Notes: generated from the letters alone by a model not told the origin. 64,000 nucleotides of DNA from an uncultured Oscillospiraceae bacterium (GCA_910587505.1 CAJULD010000014.1:1-64000); one strand, 5' to 3'. Positions 31,682 through 40,535 are shown, counted from the stretch's first letter. Program-made: numbers and translations.

Positions 31682-31840
31682 AAGAAAAAGTAACAGAAAG
31701 GATGTATCTGCTCTTTCATATTTAAAAAGCAGATAAAAGAATTTCAGAAAGGGGTATGTATCGCCTGGCAGGAAAATTTCCTGAAGGTTTTCTTCCGCCT
31801 TGTTTAAAAGGGGACGGGTCCAGGGCAAAGCCCCGGCGGA
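31668..31840 (+). repeat. Palindrome and intergenic repeat module, copy 2
   Basis: TTACTTTTTC (31668-31677) pairs with GAAAAAGTAA (31684-31693), covering the cbiG stop. From 31769, GGAAAATTTCC, a GTTTT run, CCGCCTTGTTTAAAAGGGG and GCAAAGCCCCGGC follow, like 14568-14652. It fills the gap before cbiH. Confidence 0.6.
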
Positions 31841-31883
31841 TTCTACGGAAACAGAACAAATACTTCATCATGGGGAGAACGGT

Positions 31884-32615
31884 ATGGGTAAACTGACGGT
31901 AGTGGGCATTGGCCCTGGGGATTATGACAATATGACGGTCCGGGCGGACCGGGCTTTGCGGGAGTGTCAGGTGATCGTGGGCTATCACGTCTACGTGGAC
32001 CTGGTGCGGAAGCGGTATCCGGACAGGGAATTCCTTACCACGCCCATGACCAGGGAGGCGGACCGGTGCCGTATGGCGCTGGAGGAGGCGGATAAGGGCA
32101 AGGATGTGGTTATGGTTTGCTCCGGCGACAGCGGGATCTACGGCATGGCGGGGTTGGTCTATCAACTGCGGGGAGAGAGGGAGGAGCCGGAGATATCCGT
32201 TATCCCTGGCCTCACCGCCGCGTGTAGCGGCGCGGCGCTGCTGGGCGCGCCCCTGACCCATGACTTTGCCGTGGTCAGCCTCAGCGACCGGCTGACAAGC
32301 TGGGAAAAGATTGAGAAGCGGCTGACCGCCGCCGCGGAGGCGGACCTGAGCATCGTGCTCTACAATCCCGCCAGCCGGGGCCGTCCGGACTATCTGCAGC
32401 GGGCCTGTGACATCCTTCTCAGAACGCTTCCGCCGGACCGCCCCTGCGGCGTGGCCCGGAGCATCGGACGGGAGGGGGAGGGCCGGGTGATTCTGCCCCT
32501 TGAGCGGCTGCGGGACTTTGAGGCGGACATGTTCTGCACCGTCTTCATCGGCAACGGCCAGACCGAAGTGATCGGGGACCGCCTAGTCACGCCCAGAGGG
32601 TATCGGGATGTATAG
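31884..32615 (+). CDS. cbiH: Cobalt-precorrin-3 C17-methyltransferase
   Basis: The 243-residue protein is a SAM methyltransferase of the CobJ/CbiH type (KLTVVGIGPGDYDNMTV, VMVCSGDSGIYGMAG, VIPGLTAACSGAALLGAP). It methylates C17 with ring contraction. I start at ATG 31884; an upstream in-frame ATG at 31800 lies in the repeat module. It overlaps the next gene by eight bases. Confidence 0.95.
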   Translation: MGKLTVVGIGPGDYDNMTVRADRALRECQVIVGYHVYVDLVRKRYPDREFLTTPMTREADRCRMALEEADKGKDVVMVCSGDSGIYGMAGLVYQLRGEREEPEISVIPGLTAACSGAALLGAPLTHDFAVVSLSDRLTSWEKIEKRLTAAAEADLSIVLYNPASRGRPDYLQRACDILLRTLPPDRPCGVARSIGREGEGRVILPLERLRDFEADMFCTVFIGNGQTEVIGDRLVTPRGYRDV

Positions 32616-34587
32616 GCTGTGTGTGTTCGCCGGGACCACCGAGGGCCGGGCACTGGTGGAGCTGCTGGCCGGCCAGCCGGTGGAGGTGGTTGCCTGCGTG
32701 GCCACGGAATACGGCGAGGCCCTGCTGGAGGAGAGGGAAGGGCTCTCCGTCTGCGCCGGGAGGCTGACGGAGGAGGAAATGGAGGCGATGTTCCGCCGGG
32801 AGCGCTTTGACCTGACGGTAGACGCCACCCATCCCTACGCCGCGGAGGTGACGGAAAACATCGCCCAGGCCTGCGAAAGGACGGGAACGGCATATCTGCG
32901 GCTGCTGCGCAGGTCTGATGAAGCGCCGGAGGACGCCGTGCGGGTACCGGACATTGGGGCCGCGGTGGACTTTCTGACCGGAACGGAGGGGAATGTCCTG
33001 CTGACTACGGGCAGCAAGGAATTGATGAAATATGCGCCTCTGCCGGACTTCGCAATGCGGGTCTACGCACGGGTGCTGCCCATGGAGGCGTCGCTGGGAG
33101 CCTGCCGGGAGGCAGGGCTGGCCCCGGATCATATTATTGCCATGCAGGGTCCCTTTTCCCGGGAAATGAATATCGCCATGCTGCGGGCGGTGAATGCAAA
33201 ATATCTGGTGACCAAGGATACCGGACAAGCGGGGGGATTTGCCAAAAAGGCCGCAGCGGCGCGGGAGGCGGGCGCAGTACTGGTCATCGTGGGCCGTCCG
33301 GCGCAGCGGGAAGGACTGCATTTCGCCGATGCCGTAGAGCGGATTTTCAGCAGCTTCGGCCTGCGGTCCCGGCCCAGCGTAGCGCTGGTGGGGACTGGCC
33401 CCGGAAATCCGGGGGGAATGACTGTCGCCGTGCGGCGAACCATCCGGGAAGCAGACTGCATCATTGGAGCCAGGCGGATGCTGGAGGCCGGTTTTTCAGA
33501 CCAGCGGCAGGTCCGGTGCGAGGCGGTCGCTCCTCATGATGTTATTCAGTGCATCCGGGAGAGACGGGACTGCCGACGGTTTGCGGTGCTGCTGTCCGGG
33601 GATACGGGATTCTTCAGCGGGGCAAAGCGCCTGCTGCCCCTGCTGGAGGGCTGCGATGTGGAGGTCCTGCCGGGGCTGAGCTCCCTTCAGGTACTGTGCG
33701 CGCGACTGGGAACATCCTATGAAGACGTGGTTTCCGTCAGCCTCCACGGCAGGGAGGGGGATATTGTGCCGGACGTGATGCAGAACCGGCGGGTGTTCGT
33801 TCTGGTAGGCGGCGCGGACGGCATGGCGGCGCTGTGCCGCACGCTGGCGGATGCCGGGTTGAAAGACGTCCGGGTCCATGTGGGTGAACGGCTGGGCTAC
33901 CCGGAGGAACGCATTACGGAGGGGACCGCCGGCGAACTGTCCAGCCGGCGCTTTGATCCGCTCAGTGCGGCGCTGATCGAAAACAGCGCCGCCCGGCCCT
34001 TTACCCCCGGCCTGCCGGATAGATGCTTCCAGAGGAATCAGGGGCAGGAGGACGGCCGTCCGGTGCCCATGACCAAAAGCGAAGTGCGCGCCTGCGTCCT
34101 GTCAAAGCTGGCGCTGTTCCGGGATTCCGTCTGCTGGGATATCGGGGCCGGGACCGGATCGGTGTCAATTGAGATAGCTTTACAGGCAAGAGAAGGGAAA
34201 GTGTTTGCCGTGGAGAAGCGGCGGGAGGCGCTGGAGCTTCTGAAGGATAACCGGCAGCGGTTCCATGTGTCCAATCTGGAGCTGGTGGAGGGGAGCGCGC
34301 CGGAGGCCTGCGAGAATCTGCCGCCTCCCACTCACGCGTTTCTGGGCGGCAGCTCGGGAAAGCTGCGGGAGATGGTGGCGCTTCTGCTGGAGAAGAATCC
34401 TCATGTACGCATTGTGGCGTCCGCCGTGACGCTGGAGTCCATTGCGGAGCTGACGGAAATTGGAAAGGAATTTTGCTTTACAGAATTTGAATCCGTTTGC
34501 ATTTCCGTAAACCGGGGCCGGACAGCTGGCGCATATCATCTGATGACGGCACAGAATCCGGTCTATCTGTTCACGTTTCAGCGATAG
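32608..34587 (+). CDS. cbiJET: CbiJ-CbiE-CbiT three-domain fusion
   Basis: One 659-residue protein carries three consecutive cobalamin enzymes. Residues 1 to about 250 match cobalt-precorrin-6A reductase CbiJ (VFAGTTEGRALVE, LLTTGSKEL). Residues from about 257 match CbiE, the C5 methyltransferase (VALVGTGPGNPGGMTV, SGDTGFFSGA). From about 480, CbiT, the C15 methyltransferase/decarboxylase, appears with DIGAGTGSVSIEIAL near residue 511. CbiE-CbiT fusion (CobL) is common; the added CbiJ is less so. It overlaps cbiH by eight bases. Confidence 0.9.
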   Translation: MYRLCVFAGTTEGRALVELLAGQPVEVVACVATEYGEALLEEREGLSVCAGRLTEEEMEAMFRRERFDLTVDATHPYAAEVTENIAQACERTGTAYLRLLRRSDEAPEDAVRVPDIGAAVDFLTGTEGNVLLTTGSKELMKYAPLPDFAMRVYARVLPMEASLGACREAGLAPDHIIAMQGPFSREMNIAMLRAVNAKYLVTKDTGQAGGFAKKAAAAREAGAVLVIVGRPAQREGLHFADAVERIFSSFGLRSRPSVALVGTGPGNPGGMTVAVRRTIREADCIIGARRMLEAGFSDQRQVRCEAVAPHDVIQCIRERRDCRRFAVLLSGDTGFFSGAKRLLPLLEGCDVEVLPGLSSLQVLCARLGTSYEDVVSVSLHGREGDIVPDVMQNRRVFVLVGGADGMAALCRTLADAGLKDVRVHVGERLGYPEERITEGTAGELSSRRFDPLSAALIENSAARPFTPGLPDRCFQRNQGQEDGRPVPMTKSEVRACVLSKLALFRDSVCWDIGAGTGSVSIEIALQAREGKVFAVEKRREALELLKDNRQRFHVSNLELVEGSAPEACENLPPPTHAFLGGSSGKLREMVALLLEKNPHVRIVASAVTLESIAELTEIGKEFCFTEFESVCISVNRGRTAGAYHLMTAQNPVYLFTFQR

Positions 34588-34598
34588 GGGGGAGAGCC

Positions 34599-35570
34599 AT
34601 GTACTGGTCTTTGTGGGCGCTGTCCATTGGATTTGGAATCGACCTGCTGGTGGGGGACCCCCAGGGGTGGCCCCACCCGGTGGTGGCGATAGGAAAACTG
34701 ATTTCCACGCTGGAGCGTGGACTGCGGAAGATTTTTCCCGCCACGCCGGCAGGAGAGCGGATTGCGGGAGGGGTACTGTGGCTTCTGACGGCGTCTGCTT
34801 CCGCTGCGGTTCCCGCGCTGGCGCTGTGGGGCTGCCATATGGTGAGCCCGTGGCTGCGTCTGGCGGTCGAAAGCGTCATGTGCTGGCAGATTCTTGCCAT
34901 GAAATCGCTGCGGACGGAGAGCATGAAGGTATACGTAGCGCTTTCCGGCGGAGACGCAGAGGGCGCAAGGCAGGCGGTGAGCATGATCGTGGGCCGGGAT
35001 ACGGCCCGGCTGGACCGGGCCGGAATCGTCAGGGCGGCGGTGGAGACGGTAGCGGAGAATGCTTCAGACGGTGTGATTGCACCGATGCTGTTTCTGATGC
35101 TGGGCGGCGCTCCCCTGGGCTTTTTCTATAAGGCGGTGAATACGATGGATTCCATGCTGGGATATGTGGAACCGCCCTACAGGGACATCGGCCTGATTCC
35201 CGCAAGGATGGACGACGTCATGAATTTTCTGCCCGCCCGCCTTTCGGCGATGCTGATGCTGGCGGCGGGGGGCATGCTGGGGATGGATGTGCGGCAGGGG
35301 TGGCGGATCTTCTGGCGGGACCGGTACCGGCACGCCAGTCCCAATTCGGCCCAGACGGAGTCGGTATGCGCGGGACTTCTGGGACTGCGGCTGGCGGGGG
35401 ACGCGTGGTATCACGGCGTGCTTCATCGGAAGCCTTATATCGGCGACCCTGTCCGGGAGGTGGAGCCGGAGGACATCCCGCGCGCCTGCCGGCTGCTGTA
35501 TGCGGCGTCGTTCCTGTCTCTGGCAGTGTGCCTGACCGCGGGGACGTTTCTCCGTGCCGCGTTTGCTTGA
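34599..35570 (+). CDS. cbiB: Adenosylcobinamide-phosphate synthase
   Basis: The 323-residue membrane protein has about four to five predicted helices and the CbiB motifs DLLVGDPQGWPHPVVAIGK near the start, VETVAENASDGVIAP, and YKAVNTMDSMLGY. It attaches the aminopropanol (phosphate) arm to adenosylcobyrate. I start at ATG 34599 after GGGGGAGAG; longer frames overlap the previous gene. It is the last gene of the operon, and a terminator follows at 35729. Confidence 0.95.
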   Translation: MYWSLWALSIGFGIDLLVGDPQGWPHPVVAIGKLISTLERGLRKIFPATPAGERIAGGVLWLLTASASAAVPALALWGCHMVSPWLRLAVESVMCWQILAMKSLRTESMKVYVALSGGDAEGARQAVSMIVGRDTARLDRAGIVRAAVETVAENASDGVIAPMLFLMLGGAPLGFFYKAVNTMDSMLGYVEPPYRDIGLIPARMDDVMNFLPARLSAMLMLAAGGMLGMDVRQGWRIFWRDRYRHASPNSAQTESVCAGLLGLRLAGDAWYHGVLHRKPYIGDPVREVEPEDIPRACRLLYAASFLSLAVCLTAGTFLRAAFA

Positions 35571-35728
35571 AAGAAAAAGCAGCAAAAAAACCTCAGGAAT
35601 TCAAAATTTAACCTTGCAGGAGCTTTCTGCTAATTCAGGGCTGTTTTCAGGGGCTCCTTCTATATATGACAGACCCATTCGGACGGGCCCTCCGGCATGG
35701 CCGGAGCTGTACGGAATCTCTGCACCGG

Positions 35729-35776
35729 AAAAAGGCAGGGACGCGAAGCGAAAGCTTCGCGCCCCTGCCTTTTTAT
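35729..35776 (+). terminator. Terminator of cobalamin operon
   Basis: AAAAAGGCAGGG pairs with CCCTGCCTTTTT, with the CGCGAAGC/GCTTCGCG stem of the composite repeat as its upper part (GAAA loop). A T-run follows. Confidence 0.85.
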
Positions 35777-35860
35777 TCATATATCAAAGGCGATTCAGAC
35801 GAACCCCTTGGTGAAACGGAGTTTCGCCGAAAATGTTTTTCTTTGTGAACAAAGAAAAAG
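35742..35860 (+). repeat. Three-hairpin composite repeat, copy 2
   Basis: CGCGAAGCGAAAGCTTCGCG (35742-35761), GGTGAAACGGAGTTTCGCC (35810-35828), and TTTTTCTTTGT (35836-35846) pairing with ACAAAGAAAAA (35849-35859). Same order and direction as copy 1 at 29736. Confidence 0.75.
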
Positions 35861-35896
35861 TGTGTTTACCTGTCCGCTTGTCCGGCGTATGGAAGT

Positions 35897-37321
35897 CTAC
35901 CGCTTTCTGCCCCGGTATCCTCCGTTTCCGTTGCGTTTTGCCGGAGGCCGGCGGTTGTACTGCCGGCGGCGGGCCTTGAGGACAACACGGAGGATCAGCG
36001 CCAGCGTAACCAGAGCGGCTGCGCTGCCAAGACCGATCCACAGCGTGGGCCTGTGGAGGAACTCAATGAGGTCGCGCCGGAAAACCAGAAGCCGGGAGAG
36101 GGAAACGTCCTCGTCGGCCAGAAGATCCACGGTGGCATAGACCGTGTCCCCGGTTTGCAGCGTGATCTGTCCCATGATCTGCCCCTTTTCCACAGGGGCT
36201 TCCACGCTTTTTGCAGTGTATGTAATGTTCCGGTCTACGTCGCTTATTGGATCGAGCTCTTTGGGCAGCAGGCGCTCCACCTCCTGGGCGGGGTGGACCT
36301 TCACGGTGTTCTGCTGCTGGGACAGCTCCACGCCCACTTCTCCCACCAGCTCGTCGGCAGCCAGAAGGATTTTCCGTTCAAACTGGTCAAATCCATAGTC
36401 GAACAGCCTGGCCGTTTCCGTAAAGCTCTTGGTGAGCGTCAGATCGTCGATCTTGATCCGCTCCGCTCCCAGCACCACGCTCAGCAGACTGCGGTCCCCG
36501 CGGGTGGCGGAGGCAACCAGACAGTATCCTGCGGCGCTGGTGGAGCCGGTTTTGATGCCCTCGGCGCCCTGGTAAAGGTAGTAGCTGGTCTTGTAGCTGG
36601 AGATGAGGTAGTTGGTGGTGTACAGGGGACGGGGCTCGGAGAGATTGGTGGCAGGCACCTCGTGATAGATGGTGCCCACCAGGGGCATGAAGTCGGGATA
36701 GGTGCGGGCCTCCTGGGTAATCAGCCAGAGGTCCCACGCGGTGGTGTAGTGGTTGGCGTCGGGCAGGCCGTTGGTGTTGCAGAAATGGGAGTCCTCACAG
36801 CCCAGGGCCTGGGCCTTCTGGTTCATCCGCTCCACAAAGGCGGTGATGGAGCCGTCGATGGCCTCCGCCAGAATGTTGCACCCCTCGTTGGCGGAGGAGA
36901 GCATGATGCAGTAGAGCAGCTCCTCTACCGTCAGCTCCTCCCCTGGCTGGATGCCGACGTTGCTGCCGTCCGGCGGAACAGCGGAGATGGCGGTCTCCGA
37001 AGCGGTCAGGACGGTGCCCATGGTCAGCTTGCCATCGTCAATTGCTTCCAGCACCAGCAGGCAGGTGAGGATTTTTGTCACGCTGGCGGGATAGAGCCGT
37101 TCGTGGGCGTCCTGCTCGTAGAGCACCTCCTCCGTGTCCGGATCGATGAGCAGCGCGGCCCTGGCCTCCACGCGGAATATCCCGTCGTCTTCGACTTCCG
37201 GCTCTTCCGCCGGGATCTCCGGTTCGGTGGCAGGCTCCTGACCGGCGGCCAGAGCGGGCGCAGAGAGGGACAGAAGGATGAGCAGACTAAAAAAAAGAGC
37301 GTAAAAGCGGCGAATTTTCAT
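35897..37321 (-). CDS. dacF: D-alanyl-D-alanine carboxypeptidase
   Basis: The 474-residue serine-type carboxypeptidase has a signal peptide (residues 1-26), the SxxK motif in PASVTKILT, SxN in MLSSANEGC and KTG in GIKTGSTSA. These are followed by a beta-rich PBP5_C-like domain, one C-terminal membrane helix (LWIGLGSAAALVTLALIL) and a basic tail. It trims the terminal D-Ala of wall pentapeptides at the outer membrane face. DacF-type proteins are often sporulation-linked. The promoter at 37399-37427 supports this start. Confidence 0.95.
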   Translation of the reverse strand: MKIRRFYALFFSLLILLSLSAPALAAGQEPATEPEIPAEEPEVEDDGIFRVEARAALLIDPDTEEVLYEQDAHERLYPASVTKILTCLLVLEAIDDGKLTMGTVLTASETAISAVPPDGSNVGIQPGEELTVEELLYCIMLSSANEGCNILAEAIDGSITAFVERMNQKAQALGCEDSHFCNTNGLPDANHYTTAWDLWLITQEARTYPDFMPLVGTIYHEVPATNLSEPRPLYTTNYLISSYKTSYYLYQGAEGIKTGSTSAAGYCLVASATRGDRSLLSVVLGAERIKIDDLTLTKSFTETARLFDYGFDQFERKILLAADELVGEVGVELSQQQNTVKVHPAQEVERLLPKELDPISDVDRNITYTAKSVEAPVEKGQIMGQITLQTGDTVYATVDLLADEDVSLSRLLVFRRDLIEFLHRPTLWIGLGSAAALVTLALILRVVLKARRRQYNRRPPAKRNGNGGYRGRKR

Positions 37322-37398
37322 ATCATTCTCTCCAGGAATATGGTATACTGATCGAAAGGGACAAGGGGAACGCTTTCTTCGGCGGGTTCTTTTCTGCC

Positions 37399-37427
37399 AT
37401 TATAGCAAAGAAGCGGGGGAAGTTCAA
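37399..37427 (-). promoter_or_regulatory. dacF promoter
   Basis: On the minus strand: TTGAAC (37422-37427), 17 bp, TATAAT (37399-37404). It lies about 75 bases before the dacF start. Confidence 0.8.
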
Positions 37428-37490
37428 CCCGGAAAGCGCCCTGCATTTTGGAAAAATACGGAGTATGCGGAAAGAGGAGGACCCCGTCCT

Positions 37491-38165
37491 ATGAAAATAT
37501 TGGTAGTTGACGACGAAAAGCTGCTGGTGAAGGGGATCAAGTTCAATCTGGAAAACGAGGGATACCAGGTGGAGTGCGCCTATGACGGCGCGGCGGCGGT
37601 GGAGCTGGCCCGGACGGGGGGCTTCGATCTGATTATTCTGGATCTGATGATGCCGGAAATCGACGGGCTGGAGGCGTGTATGCGCATCCGGGAGTTTTCC
37701 AACGTACCCATCATCATGCTTACCGCCCGCAGCGAGGATACGGATAAGATTATTGGCTTTGAGTGTGGCGCGGACGACTACATCACCAAGCCCTTCAATA
37801 TTCTGGAGCTGAAGGCCCGCATCCGGGCCATGCTCCGCCGGGCCTCCGGCGGCGCTCAGGGGAAAAGTCAGATCACCGTGGGCGACCTGACTCTGGACAC
37901 AGAGCAGCGGGTTGCGGTCCGGGACGGAGAGATAGTGGAGCTGACGGCCAAGGAGTATGACCTGATCGAGCTGCTGATGAAAAACCCCCGGCGGGTGTAC
38001 AGCCGGGAGAATCTGATGAACGTGGTGTGGGGCTACAGCTACGCCGGGGATTACCGGACGGTGGACGTGCATATCCGCCGTCTGCGGGAAAAACTGGAGC
38101 GCCAGCCGGCGGAGCCGGACCATATCATGACAAAGTGGGGAGTGGGGTACTATTTTAAGGGGTAG
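37491..38165 (+). CDS. OmpR/PhoB-family response regulator
   Basis: The 224-residue regulator has the receiver residues VVDDEK, Asp51 in IILDLMMPEIDG and ITKPFN, and a winged-helix domain ending in HIRRLREKLE...WGVGYYF. It resembles the WalR/PhoP group. GAGGAGG precedes ATG 37491. The histidine kinase frame starts immediately after or within its stop region, so the two are coupled. Confidence 0.9.
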   Translation: MKILVVDDEKLLVKGIKFNLENEGYQVECAYDGAAAVELARTGGFDLIILDLMMPEIDGLEACMRIREFSNVPIIMLTARSEDTDKIIGFECGADDYITKPFNILELKARIRAMLRRASGGAQGKSQITVGDLTLDTEQRVAVRDGEIVELTAKEYDLIELLMKNPRRVYSRENLMNVVWGYSYAGDYRTVDVHIRRLREKLERQPAEPDHIMTKWGVGYYFKG

Positions 38166-38205
38166 AATCTCGCTGCAGCTGAAAATCAGCGCCAGCTATC
38201 TGGCG

Positions 38206-39570
38206 ATGCTGCTGGCGGTGATGGTGCTGATGAACACCTACCCGCTGCTGGTCAGTCAGGATCTGGTATTCCAGTCCAAGCGAAACACCCTCCTCAGCGG
38301 CGCGGCGGCGCTGAATACCGCCATGTCCGGTCTGGACGAGCTGACGGAGGAAAACGTGCGGCAGGCGCTGGCGGGGGTGGATCTGGCGGGCATCTCCCGG
38401 GCCATTGTGACCGACCCCTACGGGAAGGTACTCTACGATACCCGGGAGGTGGGCAACGCCTCCGGTCGCTATGTGTTCTATAACGACCTGGTGGAAGCGC
38501 TGCGGGGAAACCTGTATATGTACAGCGTCTATAAGGAGGGGGCTTTTCACTCCTCCGCCGCCCAGCCGGTGCTCTACCGAAACCAGATCATCGGCGGCAT
38601 TTACGTATACGAGTATGACACCCAGCAGGCCTCGCTGCTGGAAAACCTCAGCAGTACGCTGCTGAGCATTTCCATTGGCATTGCGGCCCTTGTGGTTATG
38701 CTCAGCATGCTCTTCTCCCGGCAGCTGACCCGCCGGCTGGGCAGCCTTCAGACCGCTATCCGCTGCGTGCGGGAGGGGGCCTATAACCAGCGGGCCATCC
38801 TCTCCGGCCACGACGAGTTCACCCAGATCGCGGAGGAGTTCAACGAGCTGGTGGACCGGCTTCAGGAGACGGAAAGCGCCCGGCGGCAGTTTGTATCCGA
38901 CGCCTCTCATGAGCTGAAGACGCCTCTGGCCGCCATCCGGCTGCTGACGGACTCCATTTTGCAGAATGAGAACATGGACAACGCTACCGCCCGGGAATTT
39001 GTCAGCGACATCGGACAGGAGGCGGAGCGGCTCAGCCGGATTACTGAGGACCTGCTGCGGCTGACGCGTCTGGACAGCGGTGTGGCGGAGGCGGTGCACC
39101 CGGTGGAGGTGGCTCCCGTGCTGGAGCGGGTGGCGCGGATGCTGCGGCCCGTGGCGGAGGAGAAGGGAGTGGAGCTGCTGATCGTCAGCCTGTCCGGCGC
39201 ATCGGTGGTGGCATCGGAGGGCGAGCTGCACCAGATCCTTTACAATCTGGCTGAAAATGCCATCAAATATAATCGCCGGGGCGGCTACGTCCGGGTGAAG
39301 GCCGAGCCGGGGGAGGAGACCACGGTCATCACTGTGGAGGACAACGGCATCGGTATTCCTCCGGGGGAGCTGTCCAATGTGTTCAAGCGGTTTTACCGGG
39401 TGGACAAGGCCCGCTCCCGGGCGGCGGGCGGCACCGGTCTGGGTCTGAGCATTGTCAGCGACACGGTCAGCCGCCGGGGCGGAGCCATCCGGGCGGAGAA
39501 CGTGGAGGGCGGCGGCACCCGGTTTGTTGTGACGCTGCCCAGCCTGGAAGGAGGGGAGGAGACTTCGTGA
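38206..39570 (+). CDS. Sensor histidine kinase (N-terminus uncertain)
   Basis: The kinase has two membrane helices flanking an extracellular sensor of about 130 residues, a HAMP linker, the phosphoacceptor SDASHELKTPLAA, and N-box/G-box motifs (NLAENAIKYN, GGTGLGLSI). ATG 38206 has no ribosome site and would cut the first membrane helix short. The frame is open further upstream (RISLQLKISASYLA), where a GGGG ribosome-like site lies at the regulator stop, but no ATG, GTG or TTG is present. The real start is therefore probably a rare codon near 38167-38173. It overlaps the lipoprotein gene by four bases. Confidence 0.85.
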   Translation: MLLAVMVLMNTYPLLVSQDLVFQSKRNTLLSGAAALNTAMSGLDELTEENVRQALAGVDLAGISRAIVTDPYGKVLYDTREVGNASGRYVFYNDLVEALRGNLYMYSVYKEGAFHSSAAQPVLYRNQIIGGIYVYEYDTQQASLLENLSSTLLSISIGIAALVVMLSMLFSRQLTRRLGSLQTAIRCVREGAYNQRAILSGHDEFTQIAEEFNELVDRLQETESARRQFVSDASHELKTPLAAIRLLTDSILQNENMDNATAREFVSDIGQEAERLSRITEDLLRLTRLDSGVAEAVHPVEVAPVLERVARMLRPVAEEKGVELLIVSLSGASVVASEGELHQILYNLAENAIKYNRRGGYVRVKAEPGEETTVITVEDNGIGIPPGELSNVFKRFYRVDKARSRAAGGTGLGLSIVSDTVSRRGGAIRAENVEGGGTRFVVTLPSLEGGEETS

Positions 39571-40469
39571 GACGATGTATGATCTGCGTCCTGGCGGCGC
39601 TGCTGCTGGCAGCCTGCGCCGCGCCGGCAGAGTCGGAGAGTCAGACGGAAGGGGCGGTCATCTACTATCTGGCGCCGGAAGAGGAGGCGCGGGGCGGGGA
39701 CCGCATCCGTTCCACCCGGGAGCGCCTGCCGGAAACAAAGAGCGACCGGGAGGAGGCCGCCGCCGTGGTGGAGCGACTGCTGGCGGGCTCCTCCGACGGG
39801 GTGCTGGAGAGCCCGCTGCCGGAGGGGGTGGAGCTGCTGGGACTGGAGCTGCGGGACAGGACGGCCTATGTGGACCTCAGCGACGGGTTTCGGGAGCTGT
39901 CCGGCGTGGAGCTGTCCCTGGCGGACTACTGCCTGACGCTGTCACTGACGGCGCTGGACAGCGTGCGGTCGGTGGTGCTGACTGCGCAGGGGCGGTCGGT
40001 GGGCCAGCAGCCCAAACAGGTGTTTTATGAGCGGGACGTACTGCTGTCCGACATGGGCGACGTTTTGCAGACGGTAGAGGTCAGTCTGTATTTTCTGACC
40101 GCCGGCGGCGCGCTGGCGCCGGAGAGGCGGACGCTGTCGCTGTACGAGGGGCAGACGCTGGCGGAAAGTCTGGTGGCGGCCCTGCTGGAGGGGCCGTTGG
40201 ACCGGGAGCTTCAGCGTGCCATCCCTGAGGGATTTGCTGTCAACTACGTCCGCGTGGACAACGGAATCTGTTATGTCAGCCTCCCGGCTGCGGCGCTGGA
40301 CCTTCTTCCGGAGGAGGAGCAGATGCAGCGGATGGTCCTCTGGTCCCTGGCGGATTCCCTTTATTCCATAGAGTCCATTGAAGAGATCCGGCTTCTGGCC
40401 GACGGGGAGGAGCTGGAGTATTTTGGCCGTATTCCGGTGGAGAGCATTTCAGTAAGACCTCAGGGGTGA
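39567..40469 (+). CDS. GerMN-domain lipoprotein
   Basis: The 300-residue protein begins with a lipoprotein signal (LLLAACAAP, Cys at about 17) and contains two GerMN domains (about residues 55-160 and 180-295). GerMN domains occur in spore germination protein GerM and in lipoproteins next to two-component systems in Firmicutes. It would sit on the outer side of the membrane. GTG start in GTGA overlap with the kinase gene shows tight coupling. Confidence 0.85.
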   Translation: MRRCMICVLAALLLAACAAPAESESQTEGAVIYYLAPEEEARGGDRIRSTRERLPETKSDREEAAAVVERLLAGSSDGVLESPLPEGVELLGLELRDRTAYVDLSDGFRELSGVELSLADYCLTLSLTALDSVRSVVLTAQGRSVGQQPKQVFYERDVLLSDMGDVLQTVEVSLYFLTAGGALAPERRTLSLYEGQTLAESLVAALLEGPLDRELQRAIPEGFAVNYVRVDNGICYVSLPAAALDLLPEEEQMQRMVLWSLADSLYSIESIEEIRLLADGEELEYFGRIPVESISVRPQG

Positions 40470-40535
40470 TATCTGATGCCCTGGACCTTGCTTGATAAAC
40501 AGCGAAATGCCCGGAGAATATCATAACATCCGTCG

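Larger units (their letters stand above)
35571..35896. other. Intergenic region after cbiB, repeat-rich
   Basis: No gene is seen in these 326 bases. They hold a GAAAGAAAAAGC stretch just after cbiB, an AT-rich part, the terminator at 35729-35776 and the second copy of the three-hairpin repeat (35742-35860). dacF is convergent from the right. Confidence 0.7.

Noticed and set aside
36053..37351. Plus-strand frame opposite dacF
   Set aside because: Shadow of the carboxypeptidase gene, which has SxxK, SxN and KTG motifs and a mapped-looking promoter.
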